From CAYLMM01 sp964384825 (lineage in GTDB: Bacteria > Krumholzibacteriota > Krumholzibacteriia > LZORAL124-64-63), in assembly GCA_964384825.1 (NCBI GenBank), contig CAYLMM010000010.1, positions 1 to 60,656 of the forward strand: a stretch of DNA of 60,656 bases, read 5' to 3'. The position numbers and the translations under genes were made by a program. Within the stretch, counting starts at the first letter, position 1; each line of letters opens with the position of its first letter. Below, piece by piece: positions 44,176 to 52,057 of the stretch. The notes under the pieces were generated by a model. That model worked only from the letters and a program-made list of their open reading frames with translations, searched no databases and was not told the origin of the DNA.

Positions 44176-45056
44176 CGCTCCGGCGGAGCGCCGGAGCCGG
44201 GTCGGCGGTCGTCGCCGAGCAGCACGATATGCATCTCGCGGCGTCCGCCGCCGCCGCCGCGGCATTGGCTCGGGCCAGTGATCCAGGTGACGTGGGGGGG
44301 GGGAAGGGCGTCGGATTCGCCGTCGGCGGGTGTCAGGATCCGCAGGGCCTGGTCCAGGGTGGGGACCAGCTGCCCGGCGCCTACGATCGCGACGTGCACC
44401 CGGGGCAGGGTCGTCGCCAGGCGGGCGTTGCCCTGGGCGGTCGCCATGCCCAGGGAGCCGGTTTCGGCCACGGCCACGTCGACGCCGGTGATGCCCATGT
44501 CGGCGTCGGCGAAGACCGTCCGCAATTCCCGCCGGGCGATCCCGATCAGTTCGGGGATGTCCGGATTCACCGGCCGGCCGATCTCACGGCCGAGAATGTC
44601 CGCCGCCCGTTCCCGGGAAAGAAGCTCGGCGGCATCCGCCGCGGACGGGGTCGGTTCTCCGTCCAGCTGGCGAATCCACTCCCCGAGGTCGGTTTCGACG
44701 ATTTTCAACCCTCCGAGCGCCGGATCGGCTGCGGGAATCCTCCCGGCGGCGGTCGTCGCCTGCGTCCTGACAGCGAGGCGTGAGCCCGTGCCGGCGGCGA
44801 TCCGGGCGATGATCCCGGCGGCCTCGGCGCGGTCGGCGGCCTGATGGAAGTGCGCCCCGGCGGCCTCGACCTTCTCGCGGAAGGCGCGGCGCATCGTCTC
44901 GGCGAAGGACGGGGTTTCCAGCCGGCGTTCGTACCGTTCGGTTCCGCCGTTCGCAGGGCCGAGAATCGCGCTCCGTGATCCGGCGATCGTGGCCAGGGCT
45001 TTCCGCAGAGGGGTCTTGTCGAACCAGTCCAGAATCCGGCGGCCGTATTCCTTCAT
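44145..45056 (-). CDS. LUD-domain protein (LutB-like domain without iron-sulfur module)
   Basis: 303 residues, ATG overlapping the stop of the upstream LutC-like gene (ATGA). It has a LUD domain related to that of LutB: GITGVDVAVAETGSLGMATAQGNARLATTLPRVHVAIVG, then ITGPS and EMHIVLLGDD. LutB proper is about 470 residues with C-terminal 4Fe-4S clusters; those are absent here. The pair may therefore lack the full lactate-oxidation chemistry, or the Fe-S partner is elsewhere. Family knowledge links LutABC to L-lactate use. A ten-G tract (44294-44303) lies in the coding region; the frame remains intact after it. Confidence 0.83.
   Translation of the reverse strand: MKEYGRRILDWFDKTPLRKALATIAGSRSAILGPANGGTERYERRLETPSFAETMRRAFREKVEAAGAHFHQAADRAEAAGIIARIAAGTGSRLAVRTQATTAAGRIPAADPALGGLKIVETDLGEWIRQLDGEPTPSAADAAELLSRERAADILGREIGRPVNPDIPELIGIARRELRTVFADADMGITGVDVAVAETGSLGMATAQGNARLATTLPRVHVAIVGAGQLVPTLDQALRILTPADGESDALPPPHVTWITGPSQCRGGGGGRREMHIVLLGDDRRPGSGAPPERQRAGRSTSI
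44294..44303. repeat. Ten-base G homopolymer inside the LUD gene
   Basis: Ten G in a row on the plus strand, so ten C in the gene, encoding LPPPH with a conserved domain end after it. It is the longest homopolymer noticed in the window and is prone to slippage. Confidence 0.7.
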
Positions 45057-45727
45057 GCCACCTGTGCGGCGCATCCGTACTCCCCGCAGATCAGAATGTG
45101 AAGCTCCCGCGGTCCATGGACGCCGACGCTCGATATCCGTTCGATGTCGGTCGTGCGGTTGGGGCCGGTGATCAGGGCGGTGTAGTTGGGGGCCATCGAC
45201 ATCATGGCCAGCAGGTCGTTGCGGATCGCCGGGATGTCGGTGCGGATCTTCGCGGCCGGCAGGATCACCACGTGGGTCTCGCCGATCATGCTCGCGAGCC
45301 GGACATCCTCGCTGTTGGATTGGATGACCAGGGTGCCGGTCGAGGCCAGGCCGAAGTCGGCGACGCTCAGCCCCATCTCGACGCCGGCGATGCGTCGGCG
45401 CAATCCCCCGGTCAGCAGGGAGAGATTCTTTTCGCGGGCGCGGGGGATCAGCATGTCGAGCTGGTGGCTGGTGAATCCAGGAGCCGCGAGCGTCTTGCGG
45501 AAGGCGGCCGGATCGAAATGTCCGGGCGACTCTCCGGCCGGGGTCTCGATGTCGCGGGCGAGGGTCGGCGAGACCGTATCGCGGGAGGCGCAGAGCTCGA
45601 CGGCGTAGGTGAAGGCCTCGGCGAACCCGGAGACTTCCACGACCACCGCTCCGGCCGTCTCGGCGGCGTCCCTGAAGAAGTGAACGGCCTTTTCCCGCGT
45701 CAGAGGCGTCGTTTCGCGCGTCAACAT
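45053..45727 (-). CDS. LUD-domain protein, LutC-like
   Basis: 224 residues. The LUD fold is seen in VEMGLSVADFGLASTGTLVIQSNSEDVRLASMIGETHVVILP and the closing NYTALITGPNRTTDIERISSVGVHGPRELHILICG. LutC is a cofactor-free part of the LutABC lactate-use complex. It is followed, with an ATGA overlap, by a second LUD protein; no LutA (cysteine-rich) gene is nearby. GGAG precedes the ATG. Confidence 0.87.
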   Translation of the reverse strand: MLTRETTPLTREKAVHFFRDAAETAGAVVVEVSGFAEAFTYAVELCASRDTVSPTLARDIETPAGESPGHFDPAAFRKTLAAPGFTSHQLDMLIPRAREKNLSLLTGGLRRRIAGVEMGLSVADFGLASTGTLVIQSNSEDVRLASMIGETHVVILPAAKIRTDIPAIRNDLLAMMSMAPNYTALITGPNRTTDIERISSVGVHGPRELHILICGEYGCAAQVA

Positions 45728-45962
45728 GGTGCAGTTCTCCGATTACGCGGATCGGGGGCGTCTCGATCATGGCAACCTCGATGTTGCCAGACACGTGCCT
45801 GGCTCCGCGTTCCGGCCCGGATGGATCCTTGGGTTCAAGCTATTTGAATTCAGCATTTTGCAAGCGATTACCCTGGGGCGCGATGTCCGGATCCGGTCGC
45901 GTGTCGGGAATCGGACAGCGCAGGGCGGTCGATCTGATGGAAAGCGGACGGAATGGGATGCC

Positions 45963-45991
45963 TTGTCGGCTTTCGCCGCCCGTGCTAGGAT
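45963..45991 (+). promoter_or_regulatory. Sigma-70-like promoter of the small SAP-like protein / MEMO operon
   Basis: TTGTCG at 45963-45968, a 17-base spacer and TAGGAT at 45986-45991. The ATG at 46022 follows, preceded by GGAGGTGAT at 46011-46019. Confidence 0.55.
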
Positions 45992-46021
45992 CCGTCCGTT
46001 CCTATTTTCCGGAGGTGATGC

Positions 46022-46345
46022 ATGGATTGGCATGAATTGACGAAACACAAGGTCGTCGAGCTTCGCGAAATGATGAAGGAACATCTGCCGGATGTGACGG
46101 GCGTCACCCAGATGAAGAAGGATCGCCTGATCGAACTGCTGGCGGAGAAACTCGAGATCTCGAAACCCCACAAGACGATCCAGCCGGGCAAGGGGAAACG
46201 CGCCATGAAGGCGCGGATCCGCGAACTGAAGGGCCAGCGTGCGGCCGCGCTCGAGGCGGGAGACAAGCAGGCCCTGCATCGCGCCCGCCGCGAGATCCAC
46301 CGCCTGAAACGCCGGCTGCGCCGGGCCGCGGACCTGGCGTCATGA
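46022..46345 (+). CDS. Small basic protein with SAP/Rho-N-like N-terminus
   Basis: 107 residues. Residues 3-48 (LTKHKVVELREMMKEHL, then TQMKKDRLIELLAEKL) have the two-helix pattern of SAP and Rho-N domains that bind DNA or RNA. The rest is a very basic helix (RARREIHRLKRRLRRA). Nucleic-acid binding is likely (inference). An excellent Shine-Dalgarno sequence precedes the ATG. Its stop overlaps the start of the MEMO-family gene (ATGA). Confidence 0.75.
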   Translation: MDWHELTKHKVVELREMMKEHLPDVTGVTQMKKDRLIELLAEKLEISKPHKTIQPGKGKRAMKARIRELKGQRAAALEAGDKQALHRARREIHRLKRRLRRAADLAS

Positions 46346-47583
46346 CCGGCCGGAAGAATCGTTCCCGCGCCGACCGCCCGGGCCTCGCGGCCCGGGCGGT
46401 CCGTTTGCCGGCCCGCCCGTCGATCGCGATCGTCGCGGTGCTGGCGTTCTGCGCGGCCTGGCTCGCCGGCCTCGCCCTGGTCGCGGTCGCCGAAGGCGGC
46501 GCGCTGGCCGACGTCCCGGCCGGGAGCCACCGCGACGTCCGCGCCCAGGTCGATACGGTGGGATTCGCCAATACGGCCGCCGACATGGCGGCCCTGCTGG
46601 AGGCCGTCGGCGCGAAGGAATCCGCCGCGGTCGCCGCGCGCCGCGCCGAGCTGGGCCTGGCCGAAGACCAGCCCTGGGTCGCCGCGATCATGCCCCACGA
46701 CGATTACCTCTACGCCGCTCCCGTCGATCTGCACCTGCTGCCCGGGATGCGCGCCGAACGCTGGATCGTGATCGGGGTCTGCCACGCCTGCCGCCGGATC
46801 GGGGTCTCCGGAAAGCTGCTCTTCGACGGGCACGACACCTGGCGCGTGGCCGGCGACGAGATTCCGGTCGACCACGAGCTCCGGGCCCGCCTGCTGGAGG
46901 ATCTGCCCGAGGGTCTGGCCGTGGTCGACGACGTCCGCCACGACGCCGAGCATTCGATCGAGTCGCTGCTGCCGTGGCTGCGGGCCGCGAATCCGGACGC
47001 GCGTTTCGTGCCGGTGCTGGCGCCGGGATTCCCGTGGCACGATCTCAGCGCCGCGGCCGATCGTTTCGGCCTCGCGTTGGCCCGGATCTGCCGCGATCAG
47101 GACTGGCGTCCGGGCGTCGACATCGGGATCCTGATCTCGGCCGACGCGGTCCACTACGGTTGCGAGGGATGGGGGCCCTCCGGCGGGCACCATCCCTACG
47201 GCTGCGACGAGGCCGGCCATGCTGCGGCGGTCGCCCGCGACGTCACCCTGGCCGAGGTCGCGCTGACCGGACCGCTGACTCCCGACGGCCCCGAGCGTTT
47301 CGTCCGCGCGGTGTGGCGTCCCGGCGATCCGCGCGAGCCCTACCGGATCACATGGTGCGGCATCTATTCCATCCCCTTCGGCCTGACTGCGACCGCGGCC
47401 TGGGTCCGCGAGATGGGAACCGAGCCCCTGGCCGGTCACCTGCTGCGCTACGGCGACAGCGTGACCGACGGCCGGCTCGAGGTTCCCGGAACCGCCTTGG
47501 GGGTCACCGCCCCGAACACCCTGGCGCACTGGGTGGGATATCCCGGCCTCGGCTACGTGGCGCAGGGCGAGGGCGCACCCTGA
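46342..47583 (+). CDS. Membrane-anchored MEMO-family (AmmeMemoRadiSam B-like) protein
   Basis: 413 residues. A basic start and one transmembrane helix (about 28-50) precede a MEMO domain. The four metal-ligand positions known in MEMO are all filled: His in MPHDDYLY, His in VIGVCHACR, Asp in LISADAVHYG and Cys in ITWCGIYS. DAEHSIESLLPWL is also diagnostic. MEMO proteins are related to extradiol dioxygenases and bind iron or copper; bacterial function is undefined. No AMMECR1 or radical-SAM partner is nearby, and the membrane anchor is unusual. Confidence 0.85.
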   Translation: MTGRKNRSRADRPGLAARAVRLPARPSIAIVAVLAFCAAWLAGLALVAVAEGGALADVPAGSHRDVRAQVDTVGFANTAADMAALLEAVGAKESAAVAARRAELGLAEDQPWVAAIMPHDDYLYAAPVDLHLLPGMRAERWIVIGVCHACRRIGVSGKLLFDGHDTWRVAGDEIPVDHELRARLLEDLPEGLAVVDDVRHDAEHSIESLLPWLRAANPDARFVPVLAPGFPWHDLSAAADRFGLALARICRDQDWRPGVDIGILISADAVHYGCEGWGPSGGHHPYGCDEAGHAAAVARDVTLAEVALTGPLTPDGPERFVRAVWRPGDPREPYRITWCGIYSIPFGLTATAAWVREMGTEPLAGHLLRYGDSVTDGRLEVPGTALGVTAPNTLAHWVGYPGLGYVAQGEGAP

Positions 47584-47602
47584 CGATCGACGGGGCGGGG
47601 CC

Positions 47603-47632
47603 TTGCGGTTGCCGCCCCCTCGCGCCTACCAT
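47603..47632 (+). promoter_or_regulatory. Sigma-70-like promoter of bcp
   Basis: TTGCGG at 47603-47608, an 18-base spacer and TACCAT at 47627-47632, 52 bases before the ATG. The TACCAT box is the same as at 20465. Confidence 0.5.
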
Positions 47633-47684
47633 GGCCTTGCCGGCGCGGGGCCGGCGCCCGCGAACCACCACCGGGGAGGGAACG

Positions 47685-48146
47685 ATGCCCGACATCGGCA
47701 GTCAGGCGCCCGATTTCACGCTGCCCAACCAGGACGGCGCGATGGTCAAGCTGAGCGATCTGCGCGGCAGCACGGTCGTGCTCTTCGCATACCCCAAGGC
47801 CGGAACCCCCGGCTGCACGAACCAGGCCTGCGGCTTCGCCGACGAATTCCCGCGCATCGAGGCTGCCGGCGCGGTCGTGCTGGGCCTGAGCCCCGACGCG
47901 CCGGAGAAGCTGAAGAGGTGGAAACTGAAGAAGGACCTGCCCTACGACCTGCTCTCCGATCCCGATCACGAGGTGCTGGAACGGTGGGGCGCGTGGGGAG
48001 AGAAATCCCTCTACGGCAAGAAGTACATGGGCGTGATCCGTTCGCACTGGATCATCGGGCCCGACGGCGTGATCGTGGACGAGCAGATCAAGGTCGGTCC
48101 GGCCAAGAGCGTCGAGTTGGCGACCCGCGCCCTCGGGTCGATCTGA
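47685..48146 (+). CDS. bcp: Thioredoxin-dependent thiol peroxidase (Bcp/PrxQ)
   Basis: 153 residues, normal length. The peroxidatic site is AYPKAGTPGCTNQACGF, with the peroxidatic Cys in TPGC and a second Cys five residues on, the atypical two-Cys arrangement of PrxQ. GSQAPDFTLPNQDG is the typical start. It reduces hydrogen peroxide and organic hydroperoxides using thioredoxin. GGGGAGGG precedes the ATG. Its 3' end is close to the convergent hypothetical gene. Confidence 0.94.
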   Translation: MPDIGSQAPDFTLPNQDGAMVKLSDLRGSTVVLFAYPKAGTPGCTNQACGFADEFPRIEAAGAVVLGLSPDAPEKLKRWKLKKDLPYDLLSDPDHEVLERWGAWGEKSLYGKKYMGVIRSHWIIGPDGVIVDEQIKVGPAKSVELATRALGSI

Positions 48147-48157
48147 TTTTTGCTTCC

Positions 48158-48544
48158 CTACCGGTTGCGGCCGGCGGCCTGCTGCGCCCGGATCTTCGCG
48201 GTGGTCTTCTCCGGATGCATGCCCAGATGCCGCCAGCGGTGGGCGGCGGCCTCGGCCAGCTTCGCCACCGTCGGCGCCAGATCGGAATTCGCCCACACCC
48301 GACGGAAATTCCTGTCACGGCGCAAGCGCGGACTCAACGAGTAGGGGGGCCGTTCGTCGGGCAGCAGCCGGATGTCGAGCGGTTCGCAGGGCAGACCTCC
48401 GGCCAGGAAGACCTCGAAGAGCCCCCGGACGGTCTGGAAGAAGATGTTGCGCAGTTCCTCCTCGGATTCGGCCTGGTTGATGCGGCAGCGGAAATCGGGC
48501 TGGAGCTCCCTCATGTACTTCGTGAACGACAGCTGCTTGATCAT
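48158..48544 (-). CDS. Hypothetical protein, small and basic at the C-terminus
   Basis: 128 residues from ATG 48544, with GGGAGG six bases upstream; an ATG two codons earlier is too close to that site. The N-terminal half is probably helical (FRCRINQAESEEELRNIFFQTVRGLFEVFLAG); the second half is Arg-rich and contains RDRNFRRVW. No membrane segment or known family is recognised. It lies 17 bases downstream of the YbaK-type gene on the same strand and is probably co-transcribed. Confidence 0.6.
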   Translation of the reverse strand: MIKQLSFTKYMRELQPDFRCRINQAESEEELRNIFFQTVRGLFEVFLAGGLPCEPLDIRLLPDERPPYSLSPRLRRDRNFRRVWANSDLAPTVAKLAEAAAHRWRHLGMHPEKTTAKIRAQQAAGRNR

Positions 48545-48561
48545 CTCCATCCTCCCTCGCC

Positions 48562-49032
48562 TCAGGACAACTGTACCGACATTCTCAGGATTTCCGGTTG
48601 GACCAGCCGCTCGAAATCGGCGTAGGCCATTCGGACCAGCTCCGTATGGGAGCCGGCGTTGAATGCGATCAGTTCGTCCAGGGCCAGGGAGTCGGCGACG
48701 TAGACATCGATGCCGTAGATGTTGCCGAACGGGGGCATGGCTCCGATGTCGCAGTCGGGAAAGACTTCGTTGAAGTCCTCTTCGCGGGCCAGTTCGACGT
48801 CGAGCGCGCCGGTCGCTTCCTGCAGCAGGTCGAAATCGATCTGCTCGGAGGCCGGCAGCACGGTCATCACCATGCGGCCGTCGAGCTTGACGATCACCGA
48901 CTTGGCCAGCTCTTGGCCGGGAATGTGGGCGGTCGCGGCGATTTCGGGCGCCGTGAAGGCCTTGTCGTGCTTGAGGCATTCGTACCAGACGCCGTGGTCG
49001 TCCAGGTACTCCTTCAGCTTGGTCAGCGGCAT
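48562..49032 (-). CDS. YbaK/ProX-type aminoacyl-tRNA deacylase
   Basis: 156 residues. The YbaK/prolyl-tRNA editing fold is seen in HDKAFTAPEIAATAHIPGQELAKSVIVKLDGRMVMTVLPASEQID, with the key Lys in AKSVIVK, and DCDIGAMPPFGNIYGIDVYVD-like (VYVADSLA) segments. Such proteins hydrolyse mischarged tRNAs (for example Cys- or Ala-tRNA). The ATG at 49032 begins MPLTKLKEYLDDHGVWY, typical of the family; the longer frame upstream is not. The exact specificity is not determinable. Confidence 0.9.
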   Translation of the reverse strand: MPLTKLKEYLDDHGVWYECLKHDKAFTAPEIAATAHIPGQELAKSVIVKLDGRMVMTVLPASEQIDFDLLQEATGALDVELAREEDFNEVFPDCDIGAMPPFGNIYGIDVYVADSLALDELIAFNAGSHTELVRMAYADFERLVQPEILRMSVQLS

Positions 49033-49390
49033 AGCGAGTCCTCCTGCCTGGGGCCGAGAGGACGGCGGCGGGCCGGGGGCGGATCCACCCCGGCTGTCGG
49101 ATGCTCTTCGCGTTGATGCCGTCGCGTTGTGGAATGGGTCGCGGATGTCGGGCGAGGCCGATCTATCGGTCAAGGCGGGCTCCCTCCCCCCGGGAGTATA
49201 CGCACACAGTACCACAGGAACCGGGCAGGGGCAATCCGGTGCGGCGGGGCGCCGGGCGTGGCCGGTACGGGGACGTTGCACGGAGTACCGGAAGTGGTAT
49301 AATTCTCCGCGTTCACCTCGACTCGCCTTCGAGGTTTCGATCCGGAGACCGCGCTCGGCGCGCGGATTTCCTGGGGTATTGCCGATCGAT
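49033..49390. other. 358-base divergent intergenic region
   Basis: Besides the promoter listed next, it contains no recognisable gene. It lies between the YbaK-type gene (minus) and the sensor kinase gene (plus). Open frames crossing it are not convincing. The section around 49190-49310 is less GC-rich than the flanks. Confidence 0.5.
49276..49303 (+). promoter_or_regulatory. Near-consensus extended -10 promoter of the FG-GAP sensor kinase
   Basis: TTGCAC at 49276-49281, a 16-base spacer and a perfect TATAAT at 49298-49303 with TGG directly before it (extended -10). The start codon is at 49391, leaving about 80 bases of leader. It is the best promoter match seen in the window. Confidence 0.75.
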
Positions 49391-51856
49391 ATGACTCGCC
49401 GCAATCAACCCTTTCTTCCCCGATCTTCGGTTCGCCCGGGCAGCGGCCTCTTCCGGTTCCTGCCGGCCATGCTGGTCTGCGTCCTGTCCCTGGCCGGGAT
49501 CTGTTCCGCTGCCGGGCCGCTCGACCTTCCCTCGACCGATCTCGACTCCGAAGACGGCTGGTATCCCTACGCCGCCCGCCACGACCGCACGCTCTCGGTT
49601 CCGGCGGTGGGCGGCGCGCGCTCCGGATTGACCGTGGCCGTGTTGGATTACGACGGCGACGGCCTGCCGGAGATGCTGCACGCGAACAAGCAGGGGCTGC
49701 TCGCGGAGAACTGGGCCGACGGCGTCAAGATCACCGACTGGCAGATGAACCTGCCGCCGGAATACTGCCACGGGAACCGCAGCGTGTTCATCACGGCGAT
49801 CGACGACCTGAACGGGGATGGGTTGTCCGAGGCCGTCTTGCTGGGCCATCGGGCCGGAATGATCGGCTGGCGGCTGTGGATCCTGGATCCCGCGGCGCCG
49901 AGTCTCGTCGCGCAGTACGATCTGCCTTCGGGCGAAGATCGCCGCGGCGACGGCCGGTGGGACGGCGTCTACCGCGTGCTCGGCACGACGCCCCATCCGG
50001 CGTCGACCTGTGGCCGGGCCCTGCTGCTGATCCGCTCGGTCGGCTACGATCTGGAACCCCGCGGCATCCTGGCGATCGATCCGCTGACCGGAGACGAGAT
50101 CTGGAGCCACGGCATGGGCTGCAATCCCGCTCTCGGGGGCACCTGCCTGGCCGACCTGGACGGCGACGGGCGCTTCGAGGTGCTGGTCGCGGGCAACGCC
50201 CCGGACAATCTGGGCGGGCGCCTGATCAACGGCACCAGCGACGACATGATGCACCTGATCGTGCTGGATTCCGACGGCCGCCTGCTGTGGCGGCACGCGG
50301 TCAGCCCCTCCTTCGCGCACGGATATGTCCGGCCCGCGGACATCGACGGCGACGGCCGCCCGGAGGTCTGTCTGGTGGTCGACACCCAGACGTTCGACGA
50401 GGCCCGCGTCTGCGTCTACGCCGGCCGGGACGGCGCCCTGCTCCATGAATCGCGGATGCCCCGGATGATCAAGGGCCTGGCCGCCGCTCCCGATCCCGCC
50501 GGCGGCGGCGATCTGCTGTTCGTGGGCACGCGAAGGGGCGAGGTGCTGCGCCTGCGCTTGAACGACGGAGAACTGGTCGCCGACCGGGCGGCCCTGTCGA
50601 ACGACCCGGTCGAGGTCGAGATCGCGGCCGACCTGACTCCCGAGCCGGGAGTCGAGATCGTCGTCGTCAGCCATTCGCAAATGCATTACGTCCTGGATAC
50701 GGACCTGCGGGTCCTGGCCAGGCAGCCGGAATTCTCCGCTCCCTACAGGTTCCATTCCGACTGCGCCGTCTGGGCTCCGGAGCCCGGGCGTGCGCGCCTG
50801 CTTCTGGTGGGGAACCGGGACGAAGACATGGGCGCCGCCCTGCTCTTCGAACCGGCCCCGCCGCGGCCCGTGGATCGGAGGTTGTGGCTGCTGGCCCTGG
50901 CGCCGGCGTTGGCGGCTGCGGTCGTCGCGTCGCGGCGCCGCAACCGGACCTCGGCCGGAATCGCCGCCGACCCCGCCGCCCTGAGGGATCTGCGTCTGCG
51001 GCTGCTGGAGGAATTCGAACTTTCGAGCCACGGCGCGATCGGCGCCCTGCGTGCGCTGCGGCGGATGGTGTGGCTCTGCCGGGCGATGACCTCGGAACAG
51101 GTCGACGGGGCCGGACTGAGCGGCCGCCTGGCCGAGACCTGGGGCGATTGCCGCGAGGTCGCGCTGCCGAGGATGAGGTCGATCCTGCAACTCGCCCGCG
51201 ATGCCGGCGTGACGCCGTCGCTGATCGGCCGGGCGGCGCGATCCCGCGAAGAGGCGGTCGCGGTCCTGCAACTTCTGGCCGACCACGGTTTCGACCGGGA
51301 TCAGGTTCTGCGCCTCATGGAGGATGTCCGCCGCCTCTGCGACGAAGCCGAAACCGCCCATCGCGCCCTGCGCGCCGAGGTCGAGACCTGGTTCCGGGCC
51401 GATCTGAGCGCGGTCGCCGCCCGCGTCGCCGACGCCTGGCGCGAGCCGGCCGCGGACGCCGGGGTGGAGTTGATCCTGCCTGTGGCCGGCTCGGGTCCTG
51501 CGGGGCCCTGGTGCCGCGCCGACGCCGAGGAACTGGCCTTCATCCTCGAGAACCTGGTTTCCAACGCGGTCCGGGCGATGGTCGCGAGCGAAGAGAGGGT
51601 CCTGACGATCGCGTGGGAGACCCGGGACAACATGGTCCTGTGCCGCGTGGCCGACACCGGCGGCGGCATCCCCCGGCCCGAATGGAAGAAGGTGCTGGAT
51701 TCTCGGATCAGCGCCCGGACGGGCGGCGGCCTCGGCCTGCCCCGGTCGCAGGAGATCCTGCGCAAATACGGAGGCCGGCTGAGCATCGAATCGAGCTGCC
51801 CGGGCGACGGAACCGTGATGCTCTTCTCCCTGCCCGAGAACCCGCCCGTTTCCTGA
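49391..51856 (+). CDS. Sensor histidine kinase with exported FG-GAP/PQQ-like beta-propeller
   Basis: 821 residues. A signal/anchor segment (about 23-42) is followed by a propeller with at least four Ca-binding DxDGDG-type loops (DYDGDGLPE, DLNGDGLSE, DLDGDGRFE, DIDGDGRPE) as in integrin-like FG-GAP proteins. A transmembrane helix lies at about 498-515. The cytoplasmic part has a candidate phosphoacceptor His547 (LSSHGAIGALRALRR) and a complete ATPase domain: N box ENLVSNAVRAM (Asn725), DTGGGIPRPEW and GGGLGLPRSQEILRKYGG. It probably couples a calcium- or ligand-bound periplasmic propeller to autophosphorylation. No response regulator is adjacent (orphan). The ATG was chosen downstream of the TATAAT promoter; its Shine-Dalgarno sequence is weak. 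Confidence 0.87.
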   Translation: MTRRNQPFLPRSSVRPGSGLFRFLPAMLVCVLSLAGICSAAGPLDLPSTDLDSEDGWYPYAARHDRTLSVPAVGGARSGLTVAVLDYDGDGLPEMLHANKQGLLAENWADGVKITDWQMNLPPEYCHGNRSVFITAIDDLNGDGLSEAVLLGHRAGMIGWRLWILDPAAPSLVAQYDLPSGEDRRGDGRWDGVYRVLGTTPHPASTCGRALLLIRSVGYDLEPRGILAIDPLTGDEIWSHGMGCNPALGGTCLADLDGDGRFEVLVAGNAPDNLGGRLINGTSDDMMHLIVLDSDGRLLWRHAVSPSFAHGYVRPADIDGDGRPEVCLVVDTQTFDEARVCVYAGRDGALLHESRMPRMIKGLAAAPDPAGGGDLLFVGTRRGEVLRLRLNDGELVADRAALSNDPVEVEIAADLTPEPGVEIVVVSHSQMHYVLDTDLRVLARQPEFSAPYRFHSDCAVWAPEPGRARLLLVGNRDEDMGAALLFEPAPPRPVDRRLWLLALAPALAAAVVASRRRNRTSAGIAADPAALRDLRLRLLEEFELSSHGAIGALRALRRMVWLCRAMTSEQVDGAGLSGRLAETWGDCREVALPRMRSILQLARDAGVTPSLIGRAARSREEAVAVLQLLADHGFDRDQVLRLMEDVRRLCDEAETAHRALRAEVETWFRADLSAVAARVADAWREPAADAGVELILPVAGSGPAGPWCRADAEELAFILENLVSNAVRAMVASEERVLTIAWETRDNMVLCRVADTGGGIPRPEWKKVLDSRISARTGGGLGLPRSQEILRKYGGRLSIESSCPGDGTVMLFSLPENPPVS

Positions 51857-52057
51857 AAGTCTTTTATCTTTTGCGGCTGATCGATCCGGCGGGCGCGCGG
51901 AAGGAATTCCGCGGCCTTTCGCGCGTGTCAGCGGGAAGGACTTCCCCGAAAGGCGGCCGAGGTATTATCTTCTTATCGCGCCGGCCAGCCCGGCGCCTTC
52001 TCGCGATCCTGAACCCCGCGGCCGTCCGGGCCGCTTTCCCCTGAACAGGGAGGATCC

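Noticed and set aside
44145..45794. A single 549-residue fused LUD protein.
   Set aside because: The N-terminal part of that frame is a shadow of the separate LutC-like gene; the true second gene starts at 45056 with an ATGA overlap.
48562..49404. An N-terminally extended YbaK protein.
   Set aside because: The extra residues are Arg/Pro-rich with no conservation pattern, and the family N-terminus begins at the ATG at 49032.
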